Shown: piece by piece, positions 40,088-51,009 of the stretch
Layout of the letters: every line of letters begins with the position of its first letter
How positions within the stretch are numbered: position 1 is the stretch's first letter
Source: Saccharomyces paradoxus
Taxonomy: Eukaryota; Ascomycota; Saccharomycetes; Saccharomycetales; Saccharomycetaceae
DNA length: 64,000 nt
Direction: 5' to 3'
Assembly (NCBI RefSeq): GCF_002079055.1
Contig: NC_047496.1
Span: 620,001 to 684,000, forward strand
Position numbers and translations under genes: made by a program
The notes under the pieces: generated by a model
Told to the model about the DNA's origin: nothing
Databases searched by the model: none
The model's input: the letters and a program-made list of their open reading frames with translations, nothing else

Positions 40088-42007
40088 TCATTCCTCTAAA
40101 GCTTTTTCAATGGCACGTTGGAAAACCTTGCATAAAACGTCGCTGTTTTCCAAACCGACGCTCACTCTGACAAGATTTTTTTCGACACCATATCGAGCTA
40201 CCTCGTCCAATTCCTGGTAATGGGCAATAATAGCATACGGGCAGGCCAAAGTAAAATTCGTACCGAGGGAGGGTCCTTTGCACAATTCTAGATTATTGAA
40301 AAACTTCTTTGCCTCTTCGATATTAAAGAAAGTTAATGAAAATAAGCCTCCATACCCACCATCTTTTGTAGACATAACACTGTCATAATTCCGCTTGGTC
40401 TCCCCTGATGTTAAACTAGGGTAATATATTTTCTTGAACAATTTTCCTACCTGAGGCAATAACACCTTTGTTAGTAATATATCAGTGTTCGTATTCACCT
40501 TGATTGTGCGTTCCACGAAGTCTCTTGAATTCCTTTCCAAGCATAATGCATCTTCGCACCATAAGCAATCTTCATAGCCGTCTTCTGTCTTCATAAACTT
40601 CCTAGCAAACTCATAAATCTTGCCCCTAGGATTCAGCACTAAGGAACCTGCAATAACGTTGGAGTCACCGCTGAAAATTTTCGTCAAAGAACTACAAACA
40701 ATATCAGCATACGGTAATACGTCTATATTCACAAAGCCACCAACAGTTTCATCGACCACAATGTAAAATGAATATAGATCCGATAGCCTTTTCAGTTCTT
40801 GTAAATCTCCCATTTTCAATAGTGGGTTCGATGGAGCTTCTATGAAGACCGCCAGTATTTGTTCACCAGAATGTAGAATGTTCTTTAAAGCGTCCATTGA
40901 CGTTGAGTCTCCCTGTCCCAAGAAATGCGTGTGATTGAATTTCCGAAGAATACTCAAGGTATCTGTATATGGGAATCCAAACATGACAGTCTTCTTGAAC
41001 GGGGGTCCATATCCAATCAACTTATCCTGCCTAGTAGAAGACCTAGACAAACGGTTGGCATCGAAGTTTAAAAGTAGCCTATGGGCAGTAAAAATGGAAG
41101 CCATCCCACTTGGAAATAAATAAACATCTGTATCAGGGTTGACATGAAACTTCAAGTCATCTGTAGCCATGTTTTCAAAAGTACTGTTGGCACTACTCTC
41201 TCCCATAGAGTTGATTGTTTCGGCAGGGACGTCTGAATTCAACTGGTCACCATTCAGAGATTCCCCATTACCAATATTGAAGGGACCGTTGTTCTCGTTA
41301 TAATGTTCAAAAGAGAATAAGTCCGATAAGCTTTCGGAGTCAAGTTTTTCAACAACTTTTGTAGCAATCCTCTTTCGTATTAAATATTTAGCTTTATCAG
41401 CAGCAAGAAAGTTTAAATTTCTTCCAAATCTCGTTTCCACATATTCTTCGTTCACTCTACTTTCATCTTCGGCCATAAATTTTCTGCCATCAGCGACTGT
41501 TTCCATCTTCTTAAGATTATCCTTGACTTGTAATTCATGGAGAATATACTCTGCCATTCTACTAGATACGATTTCTCCAGAATGTTGCCAATACTGTTTC
41601 ATCACTGGAAATATTTCCCGATCTACAAAGACCACCGTGATTTTACATTCCCTTTTCCAGAGCTTCTCCTCTTGGTTCACAGGTTTAGGTGTACACAATT
41701 GTAAGATGCGTACTTTGGTAGAAAGGCCTGTTTTCACTTTGATGAACTCTCTGCACCTATTAGCAACCCTGTAAGAGGGGAAGCAAAGACAAGTTTCATC
41801 TTCCATGGAGTACTTAGCGCATAGAACTTCGCATAGCTTTTTTATTGACTTGTGCACGAAGAACCTTGGATATCCAGTGGTAAGTGAGTTTATTATGTCG
41901 CTCTCACCCTCTTCATAACCTACTGTAGCTTCCCATGTGGGCAAACACACGGATACAGCATGCTTTGTGTTGGGCGGAATGGATTCACCAATGGTTCTGG
42001 ATATCAT
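40088..42007 (-). CDS. STR2: Str2, cystathionine gamma-synthase
   Basis: Str2 makes cystathionine from cysteine and an O-acylhomoserine, the step from cysteine towards methionine. The 639 residues match the S. cerevisiae length. The C-terminal 400 residues form a Cys/Met-metabolism PLP enzyme domain with the likely Schiff-base Lys443 in SSLTKIFSGDSN. The N-terminal 250 residues are a fungal extension shared with paralogous YML082W. Together with MET5 in this window it marks sulfur amino-acid metabolism. I found no CACGTG box in its promoter. Confidence 0.96.
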   Translation of the reverse strand: MISRTIGESIPPNTKHAVSVCLPTWEATVGYEEGESDIINSLTTGYPRFFVHKSIKKLCEVLCAKYSMEDETCLCFPSYRVANRCREFIKVKTGLSTKVRILQLCTPKPVNQEEKLWKRECKITVVFVDREIFPVMKQYWQHSGEIVSSRMAEYILHELQVKDNLKKMETVADGRKFMAEDESRVNEEYVETRFGRNLNFLAADKAKYLIRKRIATKVVEKLDSESLSDLFSFEHYNENNGPFNIGNGESLNGDQLNSDVPAETINSMGESSANSTFENMATDDLKFHVNPDTDVYLFPSGMASIFTAHRLLLNFDANRLSRSSTRQDKLIGYGPPFKKTVMFGFPYTDTLSILRKFNHTHFLGQGDSTSMDALKNILHSGEQILAVFIEAPSNPLLKMGDLQELKRLSDLYSFYIVVDETVGGFVNIDVLPYADIVCSSLTKIFSGDSNVIAGSLVLNPRGKIYEFARKFMKTEDGYEDCLWCEDALCLERNSRDFVERTIKVNTNTDILLTKVLLPQVGKLFKKIYYPSLTSGETKRNYDSVMSTKDGGYGGLFSLTFFNIEEAKKFFNNLELCKGPSLGTNFTLACPYAIIAHYQELDEVARYGVEKNLVRVSVGLENSDVLCKVFQRAIEKALEE

Positions 42008-42486
42008 TTTCTCTTCTGTTCGTCTTCTCTTTCCTGCTTATGTAGCTCTTGCTTCAGCGAACGAATTTCATTATGTACATTCTACTATCGTTATGTATCC
42101 AGAATATACGACTAATTTTAGACCGAGCTGTTGTAAAATGCAGAAGGCGCTATCATGATTTTCAATTTCTACCTCCACGCATGAAGGTCAGTCATATTTA
42201 CTGGCTTTGGAGGGATTTACCGGAATACACTGTCAATCATTGTCGGTTATTCGAGCTCTTATACACAGGATCTTTGACATGAATACTGCCATTTTTGAAT
42301 AGTATTCTAAACATATGTTATTAACCTTTTTAAATGCACTTAGGTTGTAACGTCTTTTCTTTAGGGGGAGCTATTATTGGAAATTTTCAGTTTCGCCAAA
42401 CGAAAGAACAAAAGAATTGTACTTTGCTAAGAAACAAATTGCAGCCAAAAAAGGCAATAAAAGGTTAAACATTGAAAGATATTTTA
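42008..42486. promoter_or_regulatory. Divergent STR2-MNS1 promoter region
   Basis: These 479 bases lie between divergent starts. No CACGTG or Gcn4 consensus is visible, and short frames running out from STR2 have no features. Confidence 0.45.
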
Positions 42487-44136
42487 ATGAAGAACTTCAT
42501 TGGTATCTTAGTTGCAACCGTTGTTGCTATCATAGCAATTGCATATTATGTGCCACGGTACGAATTATTTGAAAGGAAGTCACCGGAAGCCGGAGAAATG
42601 AGAGATCAGATTGAAAGCGTGTTCTTGGCATCCTGGAGAGACTACTATAAGCATGGCTGGGGATATGATGTGTATGGCCCTATCGAGCATACTTTCCATA
42701 ATATGCCTCGCGGCAACCAGCCGTTGGGCTGGATTATCGTAGATTCGGTGGACACTTTGATGTTGATGTATAACTCCTCCACACTACACAAAAGTGAGTT
42801 CGAGGCAGAAATTCTGAAGTCGGAGGAATGGATAAACAACGTCTTGGATTTTGATATTGACGCTGAAGTGAATGTTTTCGAAACTACTATTAGAATGCTT
42901 GGAGGTTTATTATCCGCGTATCACCTCTCTGATCTATTTGAAGTGGGTAATAAGACCGTCTACTTCAACAAGGCGGTCGATTTGGGGGATAGGCTTGCTT
43001 TGGCATTTTTATCCTCTCAGACCGGAATTCCATACTCTAGTGTAAACCTTCGTAGTGGTCAAGGTATTAAGAACCATGCCGATGGAGGTGCGTCTTCTAC
43101 CGCAGAATTCACTACGTTACAAATGGAATTCAAATACCTGGCATATTTGACGGGGAACCGTACTTACTGGGAGTTGGTGGAGCGTGTTTACGAACCATTA
43201 TACAAAAATAACGATCTTCTGAATACCTACGATGGATTAGTTCCAATTTATACTTTCCCGGATACTGGGAGGTTCGGTGGTTCGACTATCCGGTTCGGAT
43301 CAAGAGGTGATTCTTTTTATGAGTATTTACTAAAACAATACCTACTGACGCACGAAAAGCTTTATTATGACCTGTATAGAAAATCCATGGAAGGTATGAA
43401 AAAATATTTATTAGCACAATCCAAACCTTCTTCTCTCTGGTACATTGGGGAAAGAGAACAAGGCTTACAGGGACAATTTTCCCCAAAGATGGATCATCTC
43501 GTTTGCTTTATGGGAGGATTGTTAGCATCGGGCTCTACCGAGGGCCTTTCTATCCAAGAGGCTCGCAGACGTCCATTTTTCTCTCTTTTTCCTGAAAGGA
43601 AGAGTGACTGGGATTTAGCTGAAGAAATAACTAACACGTGTTATCAAATGTACAACCAGTCTTCCTCAGGGCTCGCTCCTGAAATCGTTGTTTTCAACGA
43701 TGGAAACATAAAACAAAGTGGTTGGTGGCAGTCGTCTCTGGGTGATTTTTTTGTAAAACCACTCGATAGGCATAACCTACAAAGACCAGAAACGGTGGAA
43801 TCGATCATGTTTATGTATCATTTATCTCATAACGACAAATATCGTGAATGGGGGGCCAATATCGCAAATAGCTTCTTTGAAAATACTTGTATTGATTGTA
43901 GCGACCCAAAATTGAGACGATTTACAAGTTTGAGTGATTGTATCACGTTACCTACAAAGAAATCTAACAACATGGAAAGTTTTTGGTTGGCAGAAACTCT
44001 AAAGTATTTATACATATTGTTTTTAGACGACTTTGATTTAACCAAAGTTGTTTTCAATACGGAAGCCCATCCCTTTCCAGTGCTAGATGAAAAAAAAATG
44101 AAATCGCAGTCTCTAACTACAGGTTGGTCATTGTAG
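42487..44136 (+). CDS. MNS1: Mns1, ER alpha-1,2-mannosidase
   Basis: Mns1 removes one mannose from Man9GlcNAc2 on glycoproteins in the ER, a step that times misfolded-protein degradation. The ATG at 42487 (MKNFIGIL) gives 549 residues; five in-frame codons upstream start with TTG. It is a type II membrane protein with an anchor at about residues 5-22 and a GH47 catalytic domain beyond. Family blocks include GWIIVDSVDTLMLMYN, RFGSRGDSFYEYLLKQYL and RPETVESIMFMYHL. The N-terminal 80 residues differ from S. cerevisiae at many positions as I recall it, which supports a sibling species. Confidence 0.97.
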   Translation: MKNFIGILVATVVAIIAIAYYVPRYELFERKSPEAGEMRDQIESVFLASWRDYYKHGWGYDVYGPIEHTFHNMPRGNQPLGWIIVDSVDTLMLMYNSSTLHKSEFEAEILKSEEWINNVLDFDIDAEVNVFETTIRMLGGLLSAYHLSDLFEVGNKTVYFNKAVDLGDRLALAFLSSQTGIPYSSVNLRSGQGIKNHADGGASSTAEFTTLQMEFKYLAYLTGNRTYWELVERVYEPLYKNNDLLNTYDGLVPIYTFPDTGRFGGSTIRFGSRGDSFYEYLLKQYLLTHEKLYYDLYRKSMEGMKKYLLAQSKPSSLWYIGEREQGLQGQFSPKMDHLVCFMGGLLASGSTEGLSIQEARRRPFFSLFPERKSDWDLAEEITNTCYQMYNQSSSGLAPEIVVFNDGNIKQSGWWQSSLGDFFVKPLDRHNLQRPETVESIMFMYHLSHNDKYREWGANIANSFFENTCIDCSDPKLRRFTSLSDCITLPTKKSNNMESFWLAETLKYLYILFLDDFDLTKVVFNTEAHPFPVLDEKKMKSQSLTTGWSL

Positions 44137-44432
44137 AGTAGTGTGCTATATATTAATTAGATTCGCTTTTTAAATTCACTAAAGCATTCTATGACAACAT
44201 CTACTAATTGCCTTTATGTTGACCTTATAGTATCTTTTCCTTATTCACTATGCGGTGTGATGATGCGCTATACCATTTTTCTTACGTCTAAGAAAATGAA
44301 AAATTTGCAATGCTTACTTCAGCAAAAAAAGCATATCTAAATCAACATTCATTTATATATTTCAGCATAATCAATCATTTTTTCGTGGGTATTTGATATA
44401 ATTTTGACTTTGACGAAGTTACTTTATTTTCA

Positions 44433-47400
44433 ATGGATATCACAGAATTATTACAGTGCTTCGCCTGTACTTTGGACCATAACGCTGCCGTAAGAACTAA
44501 TGCGGAAACACATCTTAAAAATGCAAGTAAAGTACCAGGATTCTTAGGCGCATGCCTGGATATCATTGCTGCTGATGAAGTTCCAGAAAACATCAAATTA
44601 TCAGCGTCCTTATATTTTAAGAACAAAATTACATACGGATGGTGTGCTGATGCCAGACAAGGTTCAAATGAATTACTAGATTCACATGTCGATCCGGATG
44701 AAAAACCAGTAGTAAAAGACATGTTAATCAAAACAATGGTCAGCGTGTCCAAGACCTCCCCGCGCTGTATCAGAGTGCTAAAATCTGCCCTTACTGTAAT
44801 TATTTCAGAAGATTACCCTAGCAAAAAATGGGACAATCTATTACCAAGTTCCTTAGAATTACTCTCAAATGAAGACATCACTGTAACATATGTCGGGCTC
44901 CTGTGTCTTGCTGAGATTTTTAGGACCTACAGGTGGAAAAATAATGATGAAAGACAGGACTTGGAGGAGTTGATTTTAAATTATCTCCCTGCTTTATTAA
45001 ATTACGGCGCAGATGTCCTTTTCCAGGATGGCAAATACATGAATAACGAGCAAATTGGCGAATTGGTAAGATTAATCGTCAAAATTTATAAATTTGTTTC
45101 ATACCATGATCTACCATTTACATTACAACGCCCCGAATCATTTACTCCATGGGCATGTTTTTTTGTCAGTATCATTCAGCAGCCATTGCCTCAAGAAGTT
45201 CTGGCCATATCTGACATTGAAATCAGAAGTAAAAATCCATGGGTCAAATGTAAGAAATGGGCTCTTGCAAACCTTTACAGACTTTTTCAGAGGTATGCAT
45301 CAACCTCACTAACAAGAAAGTTTCAGTATGATGAGTTTAAACAGATGTACTGCGAACAGTTTTTGACTCAATTTTTGCAAGTCATTTTCGAGCAAATCGA
45401 GAAATGGGGAACTGGACAGTTGTGGTTAAGTGACGAATGCTTATATTACATACTGAACCTTATCGAACAGTGTGTTGTTCAGAAGGCAACTTGGAAACTT
45501 GTTGGGCAGCACTATAATGTTATTCTTCAACATGTTATTTTTCCGCTGCTAAAGCCTAGTCCTGAGACTTTGGAAACCTTCGATAATGACCCTCAAGAAT
45601 ATATTAACCGGAATATGGACTTTTGGGATGTTGGCTATTCCCCAGATCTTGCTGCACTAGCTTTGTTAACGACATGCGTTACGAAACGTGGTAAAACGAC
45701 CTTACAGCCGACCTTGGAGTTCATGGTCTCAACTTTACAAAACGCCGTTGGTGACTACAACAATATTACGTTAGAGAATGCCTTGCAAATTGAGTCATGT
45801 TTGAGAATATTCTCTAGCATTATTGACCGTTTAATAACTAAAGATTCTCCATTTGCCAGTGAGATGGAAAAGTTTATATTGACATTTGTTTTACCTTTTT
45901 TCAAGTCCCAATATGGGTTTCTGCAAAGCCGTGTTTGTGACATTTGTTCGAAGCTGGGTTCTATGGATTTTAAAGACCCAATAATAACCTCTACTATCTA
46001 TGAAGGTGTTATGAATTGTCTAAATAACCCCCATAATTCGTTACCTGTAGAATTGACGGCTGCGTTGGCATTGCAAACTTTTATTAGTGATGATCAATTT
46101 AATATGAAGTTATCCGGGCATGTTGTTCCTACCATGCAAAAATTACTAAGTTTGTCTAATGATTTTGAATCTGATGTAATTTCAGGCGTCATGCAAGATT
46201 TTGTAGAACAATTTGCTGAGCAATTACAGCCTTTTGGTGTTGAATTAATGAATACCTTGGTCCAGCAGTTTTTAAAAATAGCTATTGATCTACATGAAGC
46301 CTCTAATTTGGATCCAGATTCCTTCGCGAACGTTGATAACATTCCCGATGAATCCGACAAGCAAATGGCGGCTCTAGGTATTTTGTCAACTACGATATCT
46401 ATTCTGTTGTCTTTTGAAAATTCACCTGAAATCTTAAAAAACTTGGAACAGTCATTTTATCCAGCTGCAGAGTTTATTTTGAAAAACGATATCGAGGATT
46501 TCTATCGTGAATGTTGTGAGTTTGTGGAGAACTCCACATTCTTACTAAGAGATATTACTCCCATCAGCTGGAAAATTTTAGAGTTGATTGGAGAATGTAA
46601 TAGAAAAACTGATAGTATGGTCTCTTATTACTTAAGCGATTTCATGTTAGCCCTAAACAATATTCTTATTTACGGAAAGGATGAATTAAGAAAGAATGAA
46701 TTTTACACCAAGATCATATTTGAAATATACCAAAAGGCTGTTATCGCTGAAGAAAATGCCCTAGACGATCTTAGAGTAGTTTTTGATTTATCGCAAGAGT
46801 TGGTTCTTGCATTAGATGAGAATTTACCCCAACAATATAGGGAGCGCCTGTTAACAGATGTTGTCAACGCTATTCTAACTCAAAAGAATGAACTGAAAAC
46901 TAATGTTGTATTTAGTGTGACTGCTTTTAATGTCGTAATTTCAAATCTGATAACAGAACCTTTGGTCACGTTGCAGTACCTAAAGCAACAGGGTTGTCTT
47001 GAAATTTTCTTTCAGACGTGGGTTACGGACTATATTCCGAACTATAAAAGGTGCTACGATATCAAATTATCAGTCCTTGCGCTGTTAAAAATTATATTGA
47101 AGTTAGAAAGCAACGATTATTCTATGTTGAACTTGGAAAATTTGGTTCCAGAATTAGGAAGCACTGTTACACAGTTAGCTTCAAGGTTACCGGCAGCGCT
47201 AAGGCAATTAGCTAACCAACGCAAGGAATTTTCATCATCTGGTCTCGAAGGGGATGCCAAGTGGGATGAAAAATTCCTTGATGTCGGCGACGACGATGAG
47301 AATGATGACGAAGGGGACCTTGCCGAGAAATATCTGGAACTGATAAAAAACAGATCAGATTCCTTAGACTTTGTAGATGGTTATGACGCAAAGGAAACCT

Positions 47401-47579
47401 TCGATGACCTAGAAGAGGACCCATTAACAGGGTCGATCCTGGACACCGTTGACGTATACAAGGTTTTTAAGGAGTCCATTATGAACCTACAACATGTCGA
47501 CAGTAATAGGTATCAGGGAATTATGAGACATTTGACGCCGGCTGATCAAGAACTGTTCATGGGAATTATGAACGCCTGA
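44433..47579 (+). CDS. NMD5: Nmd5 (Kap119), importin-beta family nuclear import receptor
   Basis: Nmd5 carries Hog1, Crz1, TFIIS and other cargoes into the nucleus with Ran. The 1048 residues match S. cerevisiae. The protein is almost entirely helical, as expected for about 20 HEAT repeats. The N-terminal importin region (NAAVRTNAETHLKNASKVPGF) is typical of the importin 7/8 group. An acidic patch, DDDENDDEGDL near residue 955, is another family feature. It is flanked by short intergenic spacers on both sides. Confidence 0.97.
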   Translation: MDITELLQCFACTLDHNAAVRTNAETHLKNASKVPGFLGACLDIIAADEVPENIKLSASLYFKNKITYGWCADARQGSNELLDSHVDPDEKPVVKDMLIKTMVSVSKTSPRCIRVLKSALTVIISEDYPSKKWDNLLPSSLELLSNEDITVTYVGLLCLAEIFRTYRWKNNDERQDLEELILNYLPALLNYGADVLFQDGKYMNNEQIGELVRLIVKIYKFVSYHDLPFTLQRPESFTPWACFFVSIIQQPLPQEVLAISDIEIRSKNPWVKCKKWALANLYRLFQRYASTSLTRKFQYDEFKQMYCEQFLTQFLQVIFEQIEKWGTGQLWLSDECLYYILNLIEQCVVQKATWKLVGQHYNVILQHVIFPLLKPSPETLETFDNDPQEYINRNMDFWDVGYSPDLAALALLTTCVTKRGKTTLQPTLEFMVSTLQNAVGDYNNITLENALQIESCLRIFSSIIDRLITKDSPFASEMEKFILTFVLPFFKSQYGFLQSRVCDICSKLGSMDFKDPIITSTIYEGVMNCLNNPHNSLPVELTAALALQTFISDDQFNMKLSGHVVPTMQKLLSLSNDFESDVISGVMQDFVEQFAEQLQPFGVELMNTLVQQFLKIAIDLHEASNLDPDSFANVDNIPDESDKQMAALGILSTTISILLSFENSPEILKNLEQSFYPAAEFILKNDIEDFYRECCEFVENSTFLLRDITPISWKILELIGECNRKTDSMVSYYLSDFMLALNNILIYGKDELRKNEFYTKIIFEIYQKAVIAEENALDDLRVVFDLSQELVLALDENLPQQYRERLLTDVVNAILTQKNELKTNVVFSVTAFNVVISNLITEPLVTLQYLKQQGCLEIFFQTWVTDYIPNYKRCYDIKLSVLALLKIILKLESNDYSMLNLENLVPELGSTVTQLASRLPAALRQLANQRKEFSSSGLEGDAKWDEKFLDVGDDDENDDEGDLAEKYLELIKNRSDSLDFVDGYDAKETFDDLEEDPLTGSILDTVDVYKVFKESIMNLQHVDSNRYQGIMRHLTPADQELFMGIMNA

Positions 47580-47936
47580 TTGAACTAAACGGCAACTGTA
47601 TATTGAAAGAAACACTGGACTACATAATTTAGATAGAGGAGAGAGGAGAGAGGACATGATGCTCAAAGCCCGTTCCTTTTGTTCTGATCGGTTGGCTTTG
47701 GCTTGATATCAGGCAATAGATACCCTTATACAAGGACAACGTATTTTTTTTTATCTGGAGTCAATGCGATGAACCTAAAAAAGTCACAAGCTTTTTTTAT
47801 CTCTAAGCTGAAAAAGGCCTCGTAATCAAATCGGAAAGAAAAATATCTGAGTTTTGTTCAGGCTCTTGTTTTGTATACCCATTCTAGTATTAGATTTCAT
47901 AACCACCGACCACTTCAAAAATATACTTGTGCCAAC
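47580..47936. promoter_or_regulatory. NMD5-XPT1 intergenic region
   Basis: These 357 bases hold the NMD5 3' end and the XPT1 promoter. A GAGAGGA repeat near 47637-47652 and a T-run near 47745 are the only local features. Confidence 0.45.
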
Positions 47937-48566
47937 ATGGCAGAAAATGAGAAAATGTACATCTCCTATAATAATATTCACAAGCTTTGTCAGGGAGTGG
48001 CTAAGCACATTTTAGCTAGAAATGAAAGGCCTGATATTATTATCGCCATCACTGGTGGTGGTATGATTCCTGCAAGAATTATTAGGTCCTTTTTAAAAAC
48101 AAAAGGACAAAAGAATATTCCAATTCAGGCCATTGGTTTATCTTTGTATGAAGATTTAGGGTTGGATGATAGTGTAGAAACCATCGGTAAAGAGGTTATC
48201 AGAACACAATGGCTGGATTTCGGTGCTCTGAATCAACACTTCGATTCCTTAATTGGAAAAAAAGTCCTCATTGTTGATGAAGTTGACGATACTAGAACTA
48301 CCCTCCATTATGCTGTTTCCGAGCTGGAAAAAGAAATCGCTGAACAGCAAAAGGTTTTAAATAGAATGAGTGAGCAAACTGTTTTCTCTATCTTTGTTTT
48401 ACATAATAAGGACAAGCCAAAAAGAGCTGGATTACCTGATTCTATGATGAATTCAGGACGTTACATTGCTGCGCAAACTGTTCCTGACAAGTGGTTGTGT
48501 TACCCTTGGGACGCTGAAGACATCGAAGAACATACTATCCTCGCTAAAGCTCAAGGTCATGACTAA
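47937..48566 (+). CDS. XPT1: Xpt1, xanthine phosphoribosyltransferase
   Basis: Xpt1 converts xanthine and PRPP to XMP for purine salvage in the cytosol. The ATG at 47937 (MAENEKMY) gives 209 residues, the S. cerevisiae length; the 22 upstream in-frame codons start with TTG and are not used. The PRPP-binding loop of type I phosphoribosyltransferases is at residues 110-122 (VLIVDEVDDTRTT). A hydrophobic strand IIIAITGGGMIPARI near residue 34 provides the pyrophosphate loop. Confidence 0.97.
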   Translation: MAENEKMYISYNNIHKLCQGVAKHILARNERPDIIIAITGGGMIPARIIRSFLKTKGQKNIPIQAIGLSLYEDLGLDDSVETIGKEVIRTQWLDFGALNQHFDSLIGKKVLIVDEVDDTRTTLHYAVSELEKEIAEQQKVLNRMSEQTVFSIFVLHNKDKPKRAGLPDSMMNSGRYIAAQTVPDKWLCYPWDAEDIEEHTILAKAQGHD

Positions 48567-48676
48567 TGACTAACAATATGTTGCAATTGAGGTTTGTATG
48601 TATATATATACATATAGATATCATTATTAACCATTTCATATTTAAACTCGAATCTAAAGATAAGGGTGTATTTTTG

Positions 48677-50800
48677 TTACCTCATTTTTCCTTGCATTTC
48701 CACCATTTGCTGGACTTGTTGATGCATCATCTCCTTTAAGTCGGACACATCATTTTCTAATTCCTCCACTTGTTCAGTCTTTTCGCCTAGTAGTTGTAAA
48801 GAGGTTTCCAACTTTCTTTGCATTTGTTCAACTCTTTTTAAGAGCTCGTCTTTCTGTTTGTTCACCTCACTAAATTTATCGTTTTCCTCCAGTAGTCTCA
48901 AGATTTCATCATTTGCCTTTGCCTTTTCCTTCAGCAAATTATTGTATAATTCCTTTGAAGCTGATAATTCTCCTTCCAGCCTTTTTAACTCCGTACTTAG
49001 CTTGTTCACTAAATGGGCGCTTATGTGGCCGTTAGAATTTGACAGCTGAACGCTTGCTCTTCTGTATGGTATTGACGTGTTGTTTAACGATTTCATTGAT
49101 TCGCCTTCCCTGATTGCTTGTAAATCAGCAGCTTCTTCTGGAATATCATCAATGCTAAAATCTACATTTTTTCTATCAAAATGTTGGCTTTCTTCACTAC
49201 ATGTTGTTTCGTGTGATTCATCGTCAATGGGTTTTAGAGGTGAATCACCTTCTAGTTCTCCCAGTTTTGACATTGATAGTGATAGCATAGAGTTTTCTTG
49301 AGGTAAAGTCCATTCGTCTTCTATATTTCCTTCCATAGAATTTAGCCTACTGGTTAATTCTACAGGTATTTTATCTATAATCTTCTCATTACTGTTTTCT
49401 TGATGTGGCTTTAGTTCGTTCTCATTTTTCTCCAACTGGGACCTTTGTATATCGTACTTCTTCTTCAGTAAATTGTAATCATCACTTATACTTTGCAATG
49501 ATGATTTCAATGTCTCTACCTGCTTCTCCAGTTCTTTTACTTCCAAAACTGCCTTTGAATGATTTTCTCGTTCTTTTTCTAACTGCACACTTAATGTTTC
49601 CGATGAACGTGAGACGGTTTGATATCTCTCTTCAATATTATTTTTTTCTCTCATTGTGGATTCAAAGCGGTTTTCCAAATCAACAATCTTAGTGTTCAGA
49701 GCGTATTCAATGCTATCCCAGTTGGCCTTGGACGACTCAAGCTGTTCCTTGAGTCGATTGTATTTGGAAGATGCGTGTTGTTTTTCTTCGGAACTGTGTT
49801 GATCATCAACAATATCTCTACTGGATTTAGCGTTTAAACTGTGGGTAGAGCTGTCCAATTCTATTCTCAGTTGTTCTAGTTTTGTCTCTAGTGTAGTTAC
49901 TTGATCAACAGTTGCTTCTTGTAGTGCTTTCTTTTCCGTTTGGAATTCATTTTTCTCTTTTTCAAGCAATGCCCTCATATCATCTAAAGATTGCTGCAAA
50001 CTTGTGATCAAATCATCTTTTTCCCTTAAGTTTTTCTCTAATGTTTCAACTAACTCATTTTGTTTATCCGTATCTTTTAATTTGTGTGTAGCTTCCGTCA
50101 GTTGCTCTTGTACATTGTGATACAACGATTGCAGTTCATTGTAGTTCTCTACATTCTGAGCAGAATCCTCATTTAGTACAGATACCTCATACTCTAGATT
50201 TTTCACTTTTGTTCTTAAGGCCTTAATTTGATTAGATTGCCTTAACTCAGTTTCCGCTAATTTCGTTCCTTCTTTCTTTAACTGATCTATCAAATCGTCC
50301 TTCTCCTTAATCAACTTAAAAAAACTAGAATCCGTGGTTTCAATTTGTGATTTCCTGCTCACTTGGTTAGTTAGGTCATTAATCTGTTTGTTCAGTCTTA
50401 GATATTCAGGACTAATTTCTTTGACTAATTCTTTCACAGTGAGTTCAGTGTAATTTTCAGGTAGCCATTTAGGCAATGATACTACAGTATCGTTGGAGGA
50501 ATCAGTCCTGCTGTGATCGGCATCCGCCACATCATTGACAGGAATTGCATCTGGCTTACGTGTATCGCTTTCAACAGTGCTCTCTGATCGTACCGTGGAA
50601 TCATCTACGTCCTCAGTATTATCAATTGACCCCACATCAGGAGCCGGATCGTCAGCTGATATACTAATACTTTCTTGTTCACTGTTTGGCAGCACCACAG
50701 GCGATGGTGACGACAAATTTGACGTTGACCTTTTATTTTTCTTCCTTCCTTTCTTAGTAGCCAAGGAAAGCCTCTCTTCCAATGATAATTTTTTACTCAT
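48677..50800 (-). CDS. SGM1: Sgm1, Golgi coiled-coil protein (TMF-like, Ypt6-binding)
   Basis: Sgm1 is a Golgi-associated coiled-coil protein that binds the GTPase Ypt6 in S. cerevisiae; loss slows growth on mannose media. The 707 residues match. After a basic, Ser-rich start (KKGRKKNKRSTSNLSSPSP) and an acidic stretch, heptad coiled coil runs from about residue 125 to 470. A polar break lies near 480-580. A conserved C-terminal coil (ELKRLEGELSASKELYNNLL) corresponds to the TMF C-terminal region. Confidence 0.94.
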   Translation of the reverse strand: MSKKLSLEERLSLATKKGRKKNKRSTSNLSSPSPVVLPNSEQESISISADDPAPDVGSIDNTEDVDDSTVRSESTVESDTRKPDAIPVNDVADADHSRTDSSNDTVVSLPKWLPENYTELTVKELVKEISPEYLRLNKQINDLTNQVSRKSQIETTDSSFFKLIKEKDDLIDQLKKEGTKLAETELRQSNQIKALRTKVKNLEYEVSVLNEDSAQNVENYNELQSLYHNVQEQLTEATHKLKDTDKQNELVETLEKNLREKDDLITSLQQSLDDMRALLEKEKNEFQTEKKALQEATVDQVTTLETKLEQLRIELDSSTHSLNAKSSRDIVDDQHSSEEKQHASSKYNRLKEQLESSKANWDSIEYALNTKIVDLENRFESTMREKNNIEERYQTVSRSSETLSVQLEKERENHSKAVLEVKELEKQVETLKSSLQSISDDYNLLKKKYDIQRSQLEKNENELKPHQENSNEKIIDKIPVELTSRLNSMEGNIEDEWTLPQENSMLSLSMSKLGELEGDSPLKPIDDESHETTCSEESQHFDRKNVDFSIDDIPEEAADLQAIREGESMKSLNNTSIPYRRASVQLSNSNGHISAHLVNKLSTELKRLEGELSASKELYNNLLKEKAKANDEILRLLEENDKFSEVNKQKDELLKRVEQMQRKLETSLQLLGEKTEQVEELENDVSDLKEMMHQQVQQMVEMQGKMR

Positions 50801-51009
50801 AGCAAAGTTGGTATGTGACTACCATACAACACTTTTATATATCGTATTGTATTAGGGCCTTTTGGTGACAGTCTATTGAATGAGGAAGTCAAGAGCTTTT
50901 GCTGAACAATCTACGGTTACTGCAGACTTATATGATCTTTCAGATTTTGGCGCTTTATAACATCCCCACACCACTGTATACAGAGCACATTTTGACTATA
51001 AAGTATTAC